Source: Mameliella sp. MMSF_3455 (GTDB lineage: Bacteria; Pseudomonadota; Alphaproteobacteria; Rhodobacterales; Rhodobacteraceae). From it: a DNA stretch of 42,828 bases. Location: contig NZ_JASHJL010000045.1 in assembly GCF_030733205.1 (NCBI RefSeq), positions 1 to 42,828 of the forward strand, in the 5' to 3' direction. The translations under genes were made by a program, and so were the position numbers. The notes below the pieces were generated by a model, which saw nothing but the letters and a program-made list of their open reading frames with translations, made no database searches and was not told where the DNA came from. The first letter of the stretch is position 1, and each line of letters opens with the position of its first letter. Shown here piece after piece: positions 16,775 through 25,917 of the stretch.

Positions 16775-17878
16775 ATGTCCGGCGTTACTCTTAAAGGACT
16801 CGTCAAGGCTTACGGGGCTGTCCAGGTCGTTCACGGGATCGACCTCGAAGTTCAGGAGCAGGAATTCGTCGTGCTGGTCGGGCCATCCGGCTGCGGCAAG
16901 TCCACCACGTTGCGCATGATCGCGGGACTGGAGGAGATCTCGGACGGCGATCTGACCATCGACGGCCGTCACGTGAACCGCGTCGCACCAAAAGATCGGG
17001 ACGTGGCGATGGTGTTCCAGAACTACGCGCTCTATCCGCACCTGAACGTCGCGGACAACATCGCCTTCGGCCTGCGTATCCGCAAGGAAAGCAAGGACAA
17101 GATCGCGTCTTCGGTGGAAGAGGTCGGCGGCATTCTCGGCCTGACGCCCTACCTCGAGCGTCGCCCGGCGGACCTGTCCGGCGGCCAGCGCCAGCGGGTC
17201 GCCATGGGCCGCGCCATCGTGCGCCGCCCCAAGGTGTTCCTGTTCGACGAGCCGCTATCGAACCTCGACGCCAAACTGCGCACCCAGATGCGCGCCGAAA
17301 TCAAGCGCCTGCACAAGCGGCTTGGCGCGACCTCGATCTACGTCACCCACGACCAGGTAGAGGCGATGACGCTGGCTGACCGGATCGTCGTCATGCATGA
17401 CGGCCGGATCGAGCAGATCGGCTCTCCGATGGAGCTGTTCCTGAACCCGGCCAACACCTTTGTCGCTGGCTTCCTTGGATCCCCGCCGATGAACATGGTC
17501 AAGGCCACGGTCGTTGCCGGCGATCAGGGGCCGGTGGCCGAATTCGACGGCCAGCGCGTCCAGCTTCAGCAAATTCCGTCGCTGACCAACGCAGTCGGGC
17601 AGGAAGTCATCCTCGGCATCCGCCCCGAGTTCGTCGCCGTCGCGAACCAGGACGATCCGAACCTGATCAATCTCGACGTGGACCTCGTGGAAACGCTGGG
17701 GTCGGAGGCGCTGATCCATGCCAGCCTGCAAGGCGAACCCTTTGTCATCCGTACCGACACCGTCGGCCAGATGCATGTGCTGGACGGGATCCGCGGGTTC
17801 ACCATCGAACCCCACCTCGTGAAGGTCTTCGACGCCAAGTCCGGCGAGGTGCTGCCGGGGCAGGTGCTGGAACAATGA
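16775..17878 (+). CDS. algS: ABC transporter ATP-binding protein, AlgS/UgpC/MsmK type (oligo-alginate importer)
   Basis: A 367-residue carbohydrate-type (CUT1) ATPase. ATG 16775 follows GGGAGGGG (16765-16772). Seen: Walker A GPSGCGKS at residues 36-43, Q-loop VFQNYALYPHLNV, signature LSGGQRQR, Walker B VFLFDEPLSNLDA, H-loop VTHDQVEAMTLADR, then a C-terminal OB-fold TOBE domain (about 250-360) typical of sugar importers. It is the first gene of the alginate operon and overlaps the next gene by four bases (ATGA, 17875-17878). The gene order ATPase-permease-permease-binding protein-PL15 lyase mirrors Sphingomonas A1 algS-algM1-algM2-algQ with A1-IV. UgpC-type ATPases are shared among many sugars, so the name rests on context. 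Confidence 0.87.
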   Translation: MSGVTLKGLVKAYGAVQVVHGIDLEVQEQEFVVLVGPSGCGKSTTLRMIAGLEEISDGDLTIDGRHVNRVAPKDRDVAMVFQNYALYPHLNVADNIAFGLRIRKESKDKIASSVEEVGGILGLTPYLERRPADLSGGQRQRVAMGRAIVRRPKVFLFDEPLSNLDAKLRTQMRAEIKRLHKRLGATSIYVTHDQVEAMTLADRIVVMHDGRIEQIGSPMELFLNPANTFVAGFLGSPPMNMVKATVVAGDQGPVAEFDGQRVQLQQIPSLTNAVGQEVILGIRPEFVAVANQDDPNLINLDVDLVETLGSEALIHASLQGEPFVIRTDTVGQMHVLDGIRGFTIEPHLVKVFDAKSGEVLPGQVLEQ

Positions 17879-18879
17879 CCAACGATCCCAACTTTACCGG
17901 TGCCGCCGGACCGACGACCGAGGAACTGGTCTTCGATGCCAAGGAGGCCCAGCGCCGCCGCAAGCCCAACACCATGCAGCGGGTGGGCGACCACCTGAAG
18001 CGGGAATGGCAGCTATACGTGATGCTGATCCCGACAATCCTCTGGCTGGCGATCTTTCTATACAAGCCGATGTACGGGTTGCAGATCGCCTTCAAGGACT
18101 ACTCGATCTTCCGCGGTGTCGCGGACAGCCCCTGGATCGGGCTGGAGCATTTCCAGACCCTGTTCGGCAACGACCAGTTCATCCGCGCGCTGCGCAACAC
18201 GATCATCATCAGCTTCTACGGCCTGATCTTCGGTTTCCCGATGCCAATCCTGCTCGCGCTGATGTTCAACGAGATCCTCAAGCAGAGCTTCAAGAAGACG
18301 GCACAGACCATCGTCTATCTGCCGCACTTTGTCTCTTCGGTGATCATCGCGGGTATCGTCATCACGGCCTTCAGTCCAAGCGCGGGCATCGTGAACACCA
18401 TCCTCGGATGGCTGGGGATGGACCCCATCTACTTCCTGACCAAGCCGGAATGGTTCCGCCCGATCTTCGTCGGCACCGGCATCTGGCAGGAGGCGGGGTT
18501 CCAGTCGATCGTCTACCTCGCGGCCATCGCGGGTGTCTCTCCGACGCTCTACGAATCCGCGGTCGTGGACGGCGCAAGCCGCTGGCAGATGATGTGGAAG
18601 ATCACCCTGCCGTCGATCCTGCCGACCATCATCATCATGCTCATCATCCGGATCGGCAACATGCTGGAGATCAGCTTCGAGATGATCATCCTGCTCTACC
18701 AGCCGGCCACCTACGAGACCGGCGACGTCGTCAACACCTTCATCTATCGCCAGGGCATCCAGGGCGGCCAGTACGACCTTGCCGCGGCAGCGGGCCTGTT
18801 CAACGCGGTGGTGGCCTTCGTCCTGGTGATGACGGCGAACGCAATCTCCAAGCGCTACTCGCGCACCTCGCTCTGGTAA
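17875..18879 (+). CDS. algM1: ABC transporter permease, AlgM1/LplB type
   Basis: A 334-residue inner-membrane permease of the oligosaccharide (CUT1, LplB/YtaP-like) class. A cytoplasmic N-terminal tail of about 45 residues precedes the first helix (LYVMLIPTILWLAIFLYKPMYGLQIAFKDY). The EAA loop reads YESAVVDGASRWQMMWKITLPSILP, and the C-terminal YSRTSLW is typical of LplB-like proteins. It is translationally coupled to the ATPase gene. It forms the channel with the AlgM2-type permease 15 bp downstream. The family is used for long oligosaccharides such as alginate and pectin fragments. Confidence 0.88.
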   Translation: MTNDPNFTGAAGPTTEELVFDAKEAQRRRKPNTMQRVGDHLKREWQLYVMLIPTILWLAIFLYKPMYGLQIAFKDYSIFRGVADSPWIGLEHFQTLFGNDQFIRALRNTIIISFYGLIFGFPMPILLALMFNEILKQSFKKTAQTIVYLPHFVSSVIIAGIVITAFSPSAGIVNTILGWLGMDPIYFLTKPEWFRPIFVGTGIWQEAGFQSIVYLAAIAGVSPTLYESAVVDGASRWQMMWKITLPSILPTIIIMLIIRIGNMLEISFEMIILLYQPATYETGDVVNTFIYRQGIQGGQYDLAAAAGLFNAVVAFVLVMTANAISKRYSRTSLW

Positions 18880-18894
18880 GGGGGAGAGCCAGTC

Positions 18895-19776
18895 ATGACC
18901 AACATGAATCTCTATTCACGCGGCGACAAGATGTTCGTCATCCTGAACATGGTTCTCATCGGCCTGTTCACCCTCTCGACCCTCTACCCGTTCATCTACA
19001 TCGCCTCGTTGTCGATGAGCGCCGGAATGGAGGCCCGCGCCGGCAATGTGATCCTGACTCCGGTCGGGTTCACGCTGGAAGCCTACAAGCAGGTCCTGAG
19101 CGAGCCGCTGTTCTGGTCGTCGTACAAGAACACCTTCATCTACACGATCGGCGGCACCTTGATGAGCCTCGCGTTCATCATTCCCGGCGCCTATGCCCTG
19201 TCCAAGCCCCAGCTCTACGGGCGGCGGTTCTGGAACCTGGTGGTGGCCTTTACCATGTGGTTCAACGCCGGTCTGATCCCGTTCTTCCTGAACATGCGCG
19301 ATCTCGGCCTGCTGGACAGCTACTTCGGCATCATCATCGGCTTCGCGGTCAACGGGTTCAACATCATCCTGCTGCGCAACTTCTTCGAGGGCATCCCGAA
19401 GTCCTTTGAAGAGGCCGCGCGGATGGACGGGGCCAATGAATTCCAGGTGCTCTGGAAGGTCTACGTCCCGCTCAGCAAACCGGCCATCGCCACCGTCGCG
19501 CTCTTCTGTGTCGTGTCGCGCTGGAACGGGTTTTTCTGGGCCATGGTGCTCTTGCAGGACGAAGAAAAGATCCCGCTACAGGTCTACCTGCGCAAGGTCA
19601 TCGTGGAGCTTTCGGACGACGAGGAATTCGCCACGACGCTGCTGACCGCGGCCTATTCGGTCGAGACCGTGACCGCCGCCATCATCGTCTGCTCCATCAT
19701 TCCGATCCTGCTCATCTATCCCTTCCTCCAGAAGTATTTCAGCAAGGGCATCCTGCTGGGTGGCGTGAAGGAGTGA
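18895..19776 (+). CDS. algM2: ABC transporter permease, AlgM2/YtcP type
   Basis: A 293-residue inner-membrane permease of the LplC/YtcP class. GGGGAGAG lies just before ATG 18895. Seen: a first hydrophobic helix (MFVILNMVLIGLFTLSTLYPFIYIASL), a middle region with ALSKPQLYGRRFWN, the EAA loop FEEAARMDGANEFQVLWKVYVPLSKP, and the C-terminus QKYFSKGILLGGVKE, which is a hallmark ending of this subfamily. It partners the AlgM1-type permease. A stem-loop at 19788-19809 separates it from the binding-protein gene. Confidence 0.89.
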   Translation: MTNMNLYSRGDKMFVILNMVLIGLFTLSTLYPFIYIASLSMSAGMEARAGNVILTPVGFTLEAYKQVLSEPLFWSSYKNTFIYTIGGTLMSLAFIIPGAYALSKPQLYGRRFWNLVVAFTMWFNAGLIPFFLNMRDLGLLDSYFGIIIGFAVNGFNIILLRNFFEGIPKSFEEAARMDGANEFQVLWKVYVPLSKPAIATVALFCVVSRWNGFFWAMVLLQDEEKIPLQVYLRKVIVELSDDEEFATTLLTAAYSVETVTAAIIVCSIIPILLIYPFLQKYFSKGILLGGVKE

Positions 19777-19787
19777 GCAATTGTCGC

Positions 19788-19809
19788 AAGCCCCTGTGAC
19801 CGGGGGCTT
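19788..19809 (+). other. Intercistronic stem-loop before the AlgQ-type binding-protein gene
   Basis: AAGCCCC (19788-19794) and GGGGCTT (19803-19809) form a 7-bp stem in the 81-bp gap between the permease stop and the algQ-type start. A second, stronger stem-loop follows algQ (21455-21477), so the binding-protein cistron is bracketed. Such elements commonly let binding-protein mRNA outlast its operon neighbours. Confidence 0.5.
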
Positions 19810-19857
19810 CGACCGAAACGACCCCGAACTTCACAGAGTCGCAAAAGGGAGGATACC

Positions 19858-21429
19858 ATGCGAACCTTCAACCTGGCAGCCGCTGCCATCCTTGGAACCA
19901 CAGCCCTGACGAGCCCGGCCGTGGCGCAGGACATCGACCTGCCGATCGTCGACGAGCCGCTGGAACTGACGGTCCACATGCACTGGGCCCGGGCCCAGGG
20001 CTACGGGCCGGGCGGCGACACCTCCAAGATCTACCCGGTCGAGGAAGTGGCGCGCAAACAGACCAACATACACCTGATCGACAAGACGTCGGGCCGCAAC
20101 ACGACCGACAACGCGGAAGCGATGAACCTGCTGCTGGCCACCGGCGACCTGCCCGACATCGTGGGCGGCGCCAACATCCGCCAGCCGGTCAACGAATACG
20201 GCCCGCAGGGCGCCTTCGTGCCGCTCAACGATCTGGTCGCGGAACACGCGCCCAACATCCAAGCCTGGTTCGACGAGCACCCCGAGATCTGGGACGCGAT
20301 CTCGGCCTATGACGGCAACGTCTACTACATCCCGTATCTTCCGGACGGCAAGTATGCCCGCGCCTGGTTCGTGCGTCAGGACTGGCTCGACACCCTGGGC
20401 CTGGAACGACCGGACAACGTTGACGAGCTTTACGAGGTGCTGGTGGCCTTCCGCGACCAGGACCCGAACGGCAACGGCGTAAAGGACGAAATCCCCTTCT
20501 TTGTCCGTGACTGGGAAGAGGTCCTGCGCCTTCTGACGCTCTGGGACGCGCGTTCGACCGGGGCCGATGTCTACCACCAGTTCTACCTCAAGGACGGCAA
20601 GGTGGTGCACCCCTACGCACAGGAAGCCTATCGCGACGGCCTGGCCAATATCGCGCAATGGTATGATGAGGGCCTGATCGACGCCGAACTCTTCACCCGT
20701 GGCTCCTCGGCGCGCGACTACCTGCTGGGCGAGAACCTGGGCGGCATGACGCATGACTGGTTCGCCTCTACCTCGGGCTACAATGTGGCGCTGGCCGACA
20801 AGGTCGAGGGCTTCAACTTCGTTCCGTTCTTGCCGCCGAAATCGGTGTCGGGAAAGCGGATCGAGGAAAACCGCCGCATTCCGATGAAACCGGACGGCTG
20901 GGCGATCAGCTACACCAACGATCATCCGGTCGAGACCATCAAGTATTTCGACTACTGGTTCTCGGAAGAGGGCGCGCTGCTGGCCAATTTCGGGGTCGAG
21001 GGCAAGACCTGGGACATGGTCGACGGCGAGCCGATCTACAAGCCGGAGGTGCTGGACTCGGGCCGCCCGGTCAACAGCCAGATGTACCTGGAAGGCGCGC
21101 AGGTCTATCGCGGCTACCCGCAGGACTACCGCTATGAATGGCAGTGGACCCGCGAGTCGGCCCGCGAAGGCATCAAGCTCTACGACACCGAAGACCTGCT
21201 GGTCGAGCAGTTCCTTGGCGTGTCCTTCAACAAGGAAGAGCAGGAGGTCTACGACCGGTACTACCCGTCGATCCAGACCTACATGCTGGAGCGTCAGCAG
21301 GCCTGGATCCTTGGCACAGGCGACGTCAAGGAAGACTGGGATGACTACATGGAGGCCCTGAACAACATGGGCTACCAGAAGGTTCTCGAGGTCATGAACT
21401 CGGCCTACGAGCGCCAGTACGGCGGCTGA
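19858..21429 (+). CDS. algQ: Oligo-alginate-type ABC substrate-binding protein (AlgQ/LplA family)
   Basis: A 523-residue periplasmic binding protein. ATG 19858 follows GGGAGG and gives a Sec signal peptide (MRTFNLAAAAILGTTALTSPAVAQ, cleavage after VAQ). The EF-hand-like calcium loop D-P-N-G-N-G-V-K-D-E at residues 202-211 has the same D-x-N-x-N-x-x-x-D-E spacing as the Ca2+ site of Sphingomonas AlgQ1/AlgQ2, which bind alginate oligosaccharides. The length matches that class (about 515-540 before processing). It is followed at once by a PL15 oligoalginate lyase gene. Together these support an unsaturated or saturated alginate-oligomer ligand, though related LplA proteins bind other polysaccharide fragments. 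Confidence 0.87.
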   Translation: MRTFNLAAAAILGTTALTSPAVAQDIDLPIVDEPLELTVHMHWARAQGYGPGGDTSKIYPVEEVARKQTNIHLIDKTSGRNTTDNAEAMNLLLATGDLPDIVGGANIRQPVNEYGPQGAFVPLNDLVAEHAPNIQAWFDEHPEIWDAISAYDGNVYYIPYLPDGKYARAWFVRQDWLDTLGLERPDNVDELYEVLVAFRDQDPNGNGVKDEIPFFVRDWEEVLRLLTLWDARSTGADVYHQFYLKDGKVVHPYAQEAYRDGLANIAQWYDEGLIDAELFTRGSSARDYLLGENLGGMTHDWFASTSGYNVALADKVEGFNFVPFLPPKSVSGKRIEENRRIPMKPDGWAISYTNDHPVETIKYFDYWFSEEGALLANFGVEGKTWDMVDGEPIYKPEVLDSGRPVNSQMYLEGAQVYRGYPQDYRYEWQWTRESAREGIKLYDTEDLLVEQFLGVSFNKEEQEVYDRYYPSIQTYMLERQQAWILGTGDVKEDWDDYMEALNNMGYQKVLEVMNSAYERQYGG

Positions 21430-21454
21430 TCCCGTCCATTTCCCAAGAACACGC

Positions 21455-21477
21455 GTGCGGCCGACCCCCGGCCGCAC
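21455..21477 (+). other. Intercistronic stem-loop after the AlgQ-type gene
   Basis: GTGCGGCC (21455-21462) and GGCCGCAC (21470-21477) make an 8-bp perfect GC stem with a seven-base loop in the 82-bp gap between the binding protein and the lyase. There is no U-tract, so read-through is expected. It fits 3'-end protection of the binding-protein transcript. Confidence 0.55.
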
Positions 21478-21511
21478 ACCCCCCTCTTGTACCTGAAGAA
21501 AGACCTGACCC

Positions 21512-23836
21512 ATGCATGGCGCCGCTGTCCTTACCAAGCTCGACGAACCCAAGACCGGACGGTTGACGATCCAGTATGCGCCCGATGCCGAGACCGTCGT
21601 CACCGAGAACCCGCCGCGTTTCACATGGCTGCCGGTGATCGAGGACGAAGCGCAATATGTGCTGCGCATCTCGACCGATCCCGACTACGCCACCGGGGCC
21701 ACGCATTACTACAGCCGCCTTCCGCTCAACTTCTTCACGCCCGACGTGGCGCTGGCCCCCGGAGATTATGTCTGGTCCTACGCGGTCTGCGACCCGGAGA
21801 CCGGCAAACCCGTCACCAGCTGGAGTTCCTCGCGCCGCTTCACCATTACCGGGGACCTGCCGCAGTCTCCGCTGCCGTCTCGCAAGGTGCGGTTCCGGGC
21901 GTCCCCGGTCGGCCATCCGCGGCTATGGTTGTCGCAGGACCGGCTGGAAGAGTTCCGGGACGCGGTGAAGGCCGATCCGAACCATTGCACATGGTCCACC
22001 TTCTACGAGAAATCCGTTCTGCCCTGGTTGGGTCGTGAGGTCATGAAAGAGCCCGCCGGGTATCCGAACCACCAGCGTACCGCGCCGGTCTGGCGGCAGA
22101 CCTATATCGACCTTCAGGAACACATGTACGCGGTGCGCCATCTGGCCATCGGCGGTCAGGTCACGCAGGACCAGGCGATGCTGGACCGGGCCAAGGAATG
22201 GCTGCTGGAGGCGGCAAGCTGGGACCCGATGGGCGTCACCAGCCGCGCCTATACCGACGAATGGGCCTACAGGGTCACCAATGCGCTCGCCTGGGGCTAC
22301 GACTGGTTGCATGACCAGCTGGACGAGGACGAGCGCGCGCGGGTGCGCGTTGCCCTCCTGGCGCGCACCCGCGATATAGCGGAACACGCGATAATCAACG
22401 CCAAGATCCACCTCTTTCCCTATGACAGTCACGCGGTCCGCTCGGTTTCGCTGACGCTGATCCCGGCCTGCATCGCGCTTCTCGGCGATGACGAAGACGA
22501 CGAGGCCCGCGACTGGCTGAACTATTGCATCGAGTTTCTCGCCACCGTCTATTCGCCCTGGGGCGACAGCGACGGCGGCTGGGCCGAGGGCACAAACTAC
22601 TGGATGATGGGGATGGCCTACCTGATCGAGGCGGCCAACCGGCTGAAAAGCTTTGCCGGGATCGACCTGTATCAGCGGCCCTTCTTCCGCAACACCGGGG
22701 ATTTCCCGCTGTTCTGCAAGGCCCCGAACACGCGCCGCGCCACATTTGGCGATGACAGCACGCAGGGCGATCTGCCCTGTATCAAGACCGGCATCAACCT
22801 GCGTCAGTATGCGGGCGTCACCGGCAATGGCGCCTACCAGTGGTACCATGAGGAACTGGCCCGTCTGAACCCTGGCACCGAAGGCGCCTTCTACAACTGG
22901 GGCTGGTGGGACACCAATTTCGACGAATTGACCTACCTGACCGATTTCCCGCTGGTCGAGGCGTCGGACCCGCCGTCCGGCATGCGCCACTTCAAGGGCA
23001 TCGGCTGGGTCGGCATCCAGCATGAAATGGCGAACCCGGAAAAGCACATCCAGTTCGTGTTCAAATCCTCCCGTTTCGGCTCGATCAGCCACAGCCACGG
23101 CGACCAGAACGCCTTTTGCATGGCCGCCTATGGTGAAGATCTGGCGATCCAGTCGGGGTACTACGTGGCCTTCAACTCGACCATGCACCGGCTCTGGCGG
23201 CGCCAGACCCGGTCGAAGAACGCCATCCTGATCAACGGCAAGGGGCAATACGCCGAGAAGGACAAGGCCAAGGCCATGGCCGCGACCGGCAAGATCCTCG
23301 CTGCCGAGGAACACGAGGATCACATCTACATCAAGGGCGACGCCACCGCGGCCTACCAGTCGCTTTCGCCCGAGGTGACACTGGCCGAACGCGAGGTCTA
23401 TTTCGTGCGTGGCAGCTATTTCGTGATCGTCGACAAGGTCGACGCCTCCGAGCCGGTCACCATCGATTGGCTGCTTCACGCCAACCAGCCCTACGAGCTG
23501 GGCAAGAGCTCGTTCCGCAACACCGGTGAAAAGGCAGGCTTCTACGGACAGGTCGTCTGGTCCGAAGCGGGGAAACCGACGCTGACGCAAGAGACAGGTT
23601 TCCCCGGTGTCGATCCGGCGGACTACGAGGGCCTGCCGGAAAGCACCTGCCTGCACGCGCAATACCCGGCGGCCACGCGCCACCGGATCGCCACGCTGCT
23701 GGTGCCCTACCGGCTGGAAGAGCCAAAGCGGATATTCAACTTCATGGACGACCAGGGCTACGACGCCGACCTCTACTTCACCGATGCGGACGAGAACACG
23801 TTCAAGGTCGTGATGAAGAAGCTGGCCAACACCTGA
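21512..23836 (+). CDS. Exolytic oligoalginate lyase, PL15 / heparinase II-III superfamily
   Basis: A 774-residue polysaccharide lyase matching the size and layout of Agrobacterium Atu3025 and Sphingomonas A1-IV: N-terminal beta domain (about 1-140), central (alpha/alpha) barrel (about 150-430), then beta-sandwich. It cleaves alginate oligomers by beta-elimination to 4-deoxy-L-erythro-5-hexoseulose uronate (DEH). Candidate active-site residues are Arg195 (APVWRQTY), His307 (PYDSHAVRS), Tyr363 (EGTNYWMMG) and His527 (SISHSHGDQ). These lie within two to four positions of the Atu3025 residues I recall (Arg199, His311, Tyr365, His531). No signal peptide is visible, so it acts in the cytoplasm on imported oligomers. 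KdgF follows 22 bp later. Confidence 0.88.
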   Translation: MHGAAVLTKLDEPKTGRLTIQYAPDAETVVTENPPRFTWLPVIEDEAQYVLRISTDPDYATGATHYYSRLPLNFFTPDVALAPGDYVWSYAVCDPETGKPVTSWSSSRRFTITGDLPQSPLPSRKVRFRASPVGHPRLWLSQDRLEEFRDAVKADPNHCTWSTFYEKSVLPWLGREVMKEPAGYPNHQRTAPVWRQTYIDLQEHMYAVRHLAIGGQVTQDQAMLDRAKEWLLEAASWDPMGVTSRAYTDEWAYRVTNALAWGYDWLHDQLDEDERARVRVALLARTRDIAEHAIINAKIHLFPYDSHAVRSVSLTLIPACIALLGDDEDDEARDWLNYCIEFLATVYSPWGDSDGGWAEGTNYWMMGMAYLIEAANRLKSFAGIDLYQRPFFRNTGDFPLFCKAPNTRRATFGDDSTQGDLPCIKTGINLRQYAGVTGNGAYQWYHEELARLNPGTEGAFYNWGWWDTNFDELTYLTDFPLVEASDPPSGMRHFKGIGWVGIQHEMANPEKHIQFVFKSSRFGSISHSHGDQNAFCMAAYGEDLAIQSGYYVAFNSTMHRLWRRQTRSKNAILINGKGQYAEKDKAKAMAATGKILAAEEHEDHIYIKGDATAAYQSLSPEVTLAEREVYFVRGSYFVIVDKVDASEPVTIDWLLHANQPYELGKSSFRNTGEKAGFYGQVVWSEAGKPTLTQETGFPGVDPADYEGLPESTCLHAQYPAATRHRIATLLVPYRLEEPKRIFNFMDDQGYDADLYFTDADENTFKVVMKKLANT

Positions 23837-23858
23837 TACCGCACACGAGGACACACTC

Positions 23859-24191
23859 ATGTCAGTAAAGAATTATTTTCCCGCCAAGGAAAACAGCCTG
23901 TTCGACGCCGGCGGCGGCCTGACCCGCAAGGTCGGCGCCTACAACGACAACGCGATGGTTGTCGAAGTGCACTTCGAAAAGGGGACCGTCGCGGCACGCC
24001 ACCATCACCCGCACGAACAGATCACCTATGTGATTTCGGGCAGGTTCGAATTCACCGTCGGCGATGACACCTACATCGTCGGCCCCGGGGACTCGCTCTA
24101 CAAGCAGCCGAATATCGAACACGGCGCGACCTGCCTCGAGGCGGGCACGCTCCTCGATATATTCACGCCGCACCGCGAAGACTTCCTCTGA
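23859..24191 (+). CDS. kdgF: KdgF, cupin that linearises unsaturated uronates
   Basis: A 110-residue single-domain cupin. KdgF converts the cyclic 4,5-unsaturated uronate released by pectin or alginate lyases into its linear keto form (here DEH), feeding the reductase. Seen: cupin motif 1 G42-x5-H48-x-H50-x3-Q54 followed by ITYVISGRFEFTVG, and cupin motif 2 with His88 (PNIEHGATC). These His/Gln residues would hold the metal. Asp100 (LLDIFTP) is in the place of the catalytic acid of known KdgF proteins. Length is normal for KdgF. Position between the lyase and two reductases matches its pathway step. Confidence 0.88.
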   Translation: MSVKNYFPAKENSLFDAGGGLTRKVGAYNDNAMVVEVHFEKGTVAARHHHPHEQITYVISGRFEFTVGDDTYIVGPGDSLYKQPNIEHGATCLEAGTLLDIFTPHREDFL

Positions 24192-24221
24192 TCCAACAAA
24201 AAACAAATGGGAGACAAAGAC

Positions 24222-25145
24222 ATGACCAAACCCGTCATCGGTTTCATCGGCCTCGGCCTCATGGGTGGCAACATGGTGGAGAACCTTCAGAAGAGGGGCT
24301 TCGAACTGGTCGTCATGGACCTCAACAAGGACGCGGTGAAAGCGGTCCTTGACCGCGGAAACGCGAAAGAAGCCGCCTCGCCCAAGGAGTTGGCCGAGGC
24401 GAGCGACATCGTCATGCTTTGCCTCACCACGTCCGAGGTGGTGGAAAAGGTTGTCTACGGTGACACCGGCATCCTGGCCGGCATCTCGGAAGGCAAGGTG
24501 CTGGTCGATTTCGGTACCTCGATCCCGGCCTCGACCCGCAAGATCGGCGCCGACCTCGCCGCGAAGGGCGCGGGTATGGTCGACGCGCCGCTGGGCCGCA
24601 CTCCGGCCCACGCAAAGGACGGCCTGCTGAACATCATGGCCGCCGGCGACAAGGCGACCTTCGACAAGGTCAAGCCGGTGCTCGAAGAACAGGGCGAGAA
24701 TATCTTCTACCTCGGTGCACTGGGCGCGGGACACACCACCAAGCTGATCAACAATTTCATGGGCATGACCACGGTCTGCACCATGAGTCAGGCCTTCGCC
24801 GTTGCGACGCGTGCCGGGGTCGACCGTCAGCAGCTCTACGACATCATGTCGACCGGGCCGTCGAATTCGCCCTTCATGGGGTTCTGCAAGAACTACGCCG
24901 TGGATGGTGTCAGCGACCTTGGCTTCTCGATCAACAATGCCAACAAGGACCTCGGGTATTTCCTGAAAATGGCCGAAGACCTGGGCACCCGGGCCGAGAT
25001 CGCCGAAGGCACCTCGCATAACCTCGCCGCGGCCGTGGCGGCTGGTCTGGGCGATGGCAACGTTCCGGAAATCTTCGACTATTTCCTTGAGTTGGCGGCC
25101 GACGGCGCGGACCGCGAAGCCACGACGCAAAGCGCGGCAAGCTGA
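24222..25145 (+). CDS. 3-hydroxyisobutyrate-dehydrogenase-family reductase, candidate DEH reductase
   Basis: A 307-residue beta-hydroxyacid dehydrogenase. ATG 24222 is preferred over an in-frame ATG at 24207, because GGGAG (24209-24213) then acts as the ribosome site. Seen: NAD(P) fold [12 protein letters not shown] at the N-terminus, substrate motif [14 protein letters not shown], catalytic Lys174 and the following Asn in [14 protein letters not shown], and C-terminal helical NAD_binding_11 domain. Vibrio splendidus DehR, which reduces DEH to KDG, belongs to this family, and the operon position fits. The neighbouring SDR gene is a second candidate for the same step, so one of them may have another substrate. 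Confidence 0.82.
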   Translation: MTKPVIGFIGLGLMGGNMVENLQKRGFELVVMDLNKDAVKAVLDRGNAKEAASPKELAEASDIVMLCLTTSEVVEKVVYGDTGILAGISEGKVLVDFGTSIPASTRKIGADLAAKGAGMVDAPLGRTPAHAKDGLLNIMAAGDKATFDKVKPVLEEQGENIFYLGALGAGHTTKLINNFMGMTTVCTMSQAFAVATRAGVDRQQLYDIMSTGPSNSPFMGFCKNYAVDGVSDLGFSINNANKDLGYFLKMAEDLGTRAEIAEGTSHNLAAAVAAGLGDGNVPEIFDYFLELAADGADREATTQSAAS

Positions 25146-25888
25146 TGAGGTTCCAGGGCAAGACAGCCATTGTCACCGGCGGTGGCCGCGACATCGGGCG
25201 CGCCTGCGCGATCAAGCTGGCCTCCGAGGGTGCCAACGTGGCGATCAACTATTTCGCCAGCAGCGCCGGTGCCGAAGCCACGGTGGCAGAGATCGAAAGA
25301 CAGGGTGGCAAGGCCGTCGCGGTACAGGGCGATCTGAGCAAACCGGCCGAAGTCGACGCACTGGTTTCCAGAACGGTCGAAGCCTTTGGCAGTGTCGATA
25401 TCCTCGTGAACAATGCGGGCGGCCTGATCGCCCGCAAGACCATCGCGGAGATGCCGCTGGAGCATTGGCAGGCGGTGATGGACCTGAATCTGACCAGCAC
25501 CTTCCTGATGATCAAGGCCTGCCTGCCGCACATGACCAGCGGCGCAATCGTCAACCTTGCCAGCCAGGCCGGACGCGATGGCGGTGGTCCCGGCGCGGTG
25601 GCTTACGCCACGTCGAAAGGGGCCGTCATGACCATGACGCGCGGACTGGCCAAGGAACTGGGGCCGGAGATCCGCGTCAACGCGCTGTGCCCGGGCATGA
25701 TCGACACCGATTTCCACAACATCCACACGCCCGATGCCGGTCGCCGTGGCCTGGAAGCCGCCGCGCCGCTGAAACGGCAAGGCACGCCCGAAGATACCGC
25801 CAACCTGGTGGCCTATCTCGCCAGCGACGAGGCCGCCTACATCACCGGGGCGAATGTCGACATCAATGGCGGGATGCTCTTTTCCTGA
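25145..25888 (+). CDS. Short-chain dehydrogenase/reductase, candidate DEH reductase
   Basis: A 247-residue classical SDR. It overlaps the previous stop (TGATG at 25143-25147). Cofactor loop TGGGRDIGR (about 11-19), NNAG motif, and catalytic Ser140-Tyr154-Lys158 (LASQAG; YATSK). The C-terminal [20 protein letters not shown] is typical of FabG-like enzymes. In Sphingomonas A1 the DEH reductases A1-R and A1-R' are SDRs, so this is as good a candidate for DEH to KDG as the preceding gene. The two could differ in NADH versus NADPH use (inference). Confidence 0.85.
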   Translation: MRFQGKTAIVTGGGRDIGRACAIKLASEGANVAINYFASSAGAEATVAEIERQGGKAVAVQGDLSKPAEVDALVSRTVEAFGSVDILVNNAGGLIARKTIAEMPLEHWQAVMDLNLTSTFLMIKACLPHMTSGAIVNLASQAGRDGGGPGAVAYATSKGAVMTMTRGLAKELGPEIRVNALCPGMIDTDFHNIHTPDAGRRGLEAAAPLKRQGTPEDTANLVAYLASDEAAYITGANVDINGGMLFS

Positions 25889-25917
25889 GCCCCGCCACCG
25901 CAAGCGGAGGCACCAAG

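Noticed and set aside
19831-21669. 612-codon minus-strand open frame
   Set aside because: Antisense to the AlgQ-type binding protein; a common effect of high GC at third codon positions.
21923-23860. 645-codon minus-strand open frame
   Set aside because: Antisense to the PL15 lyase, whose catalytic residues can be placed in the plus frame.
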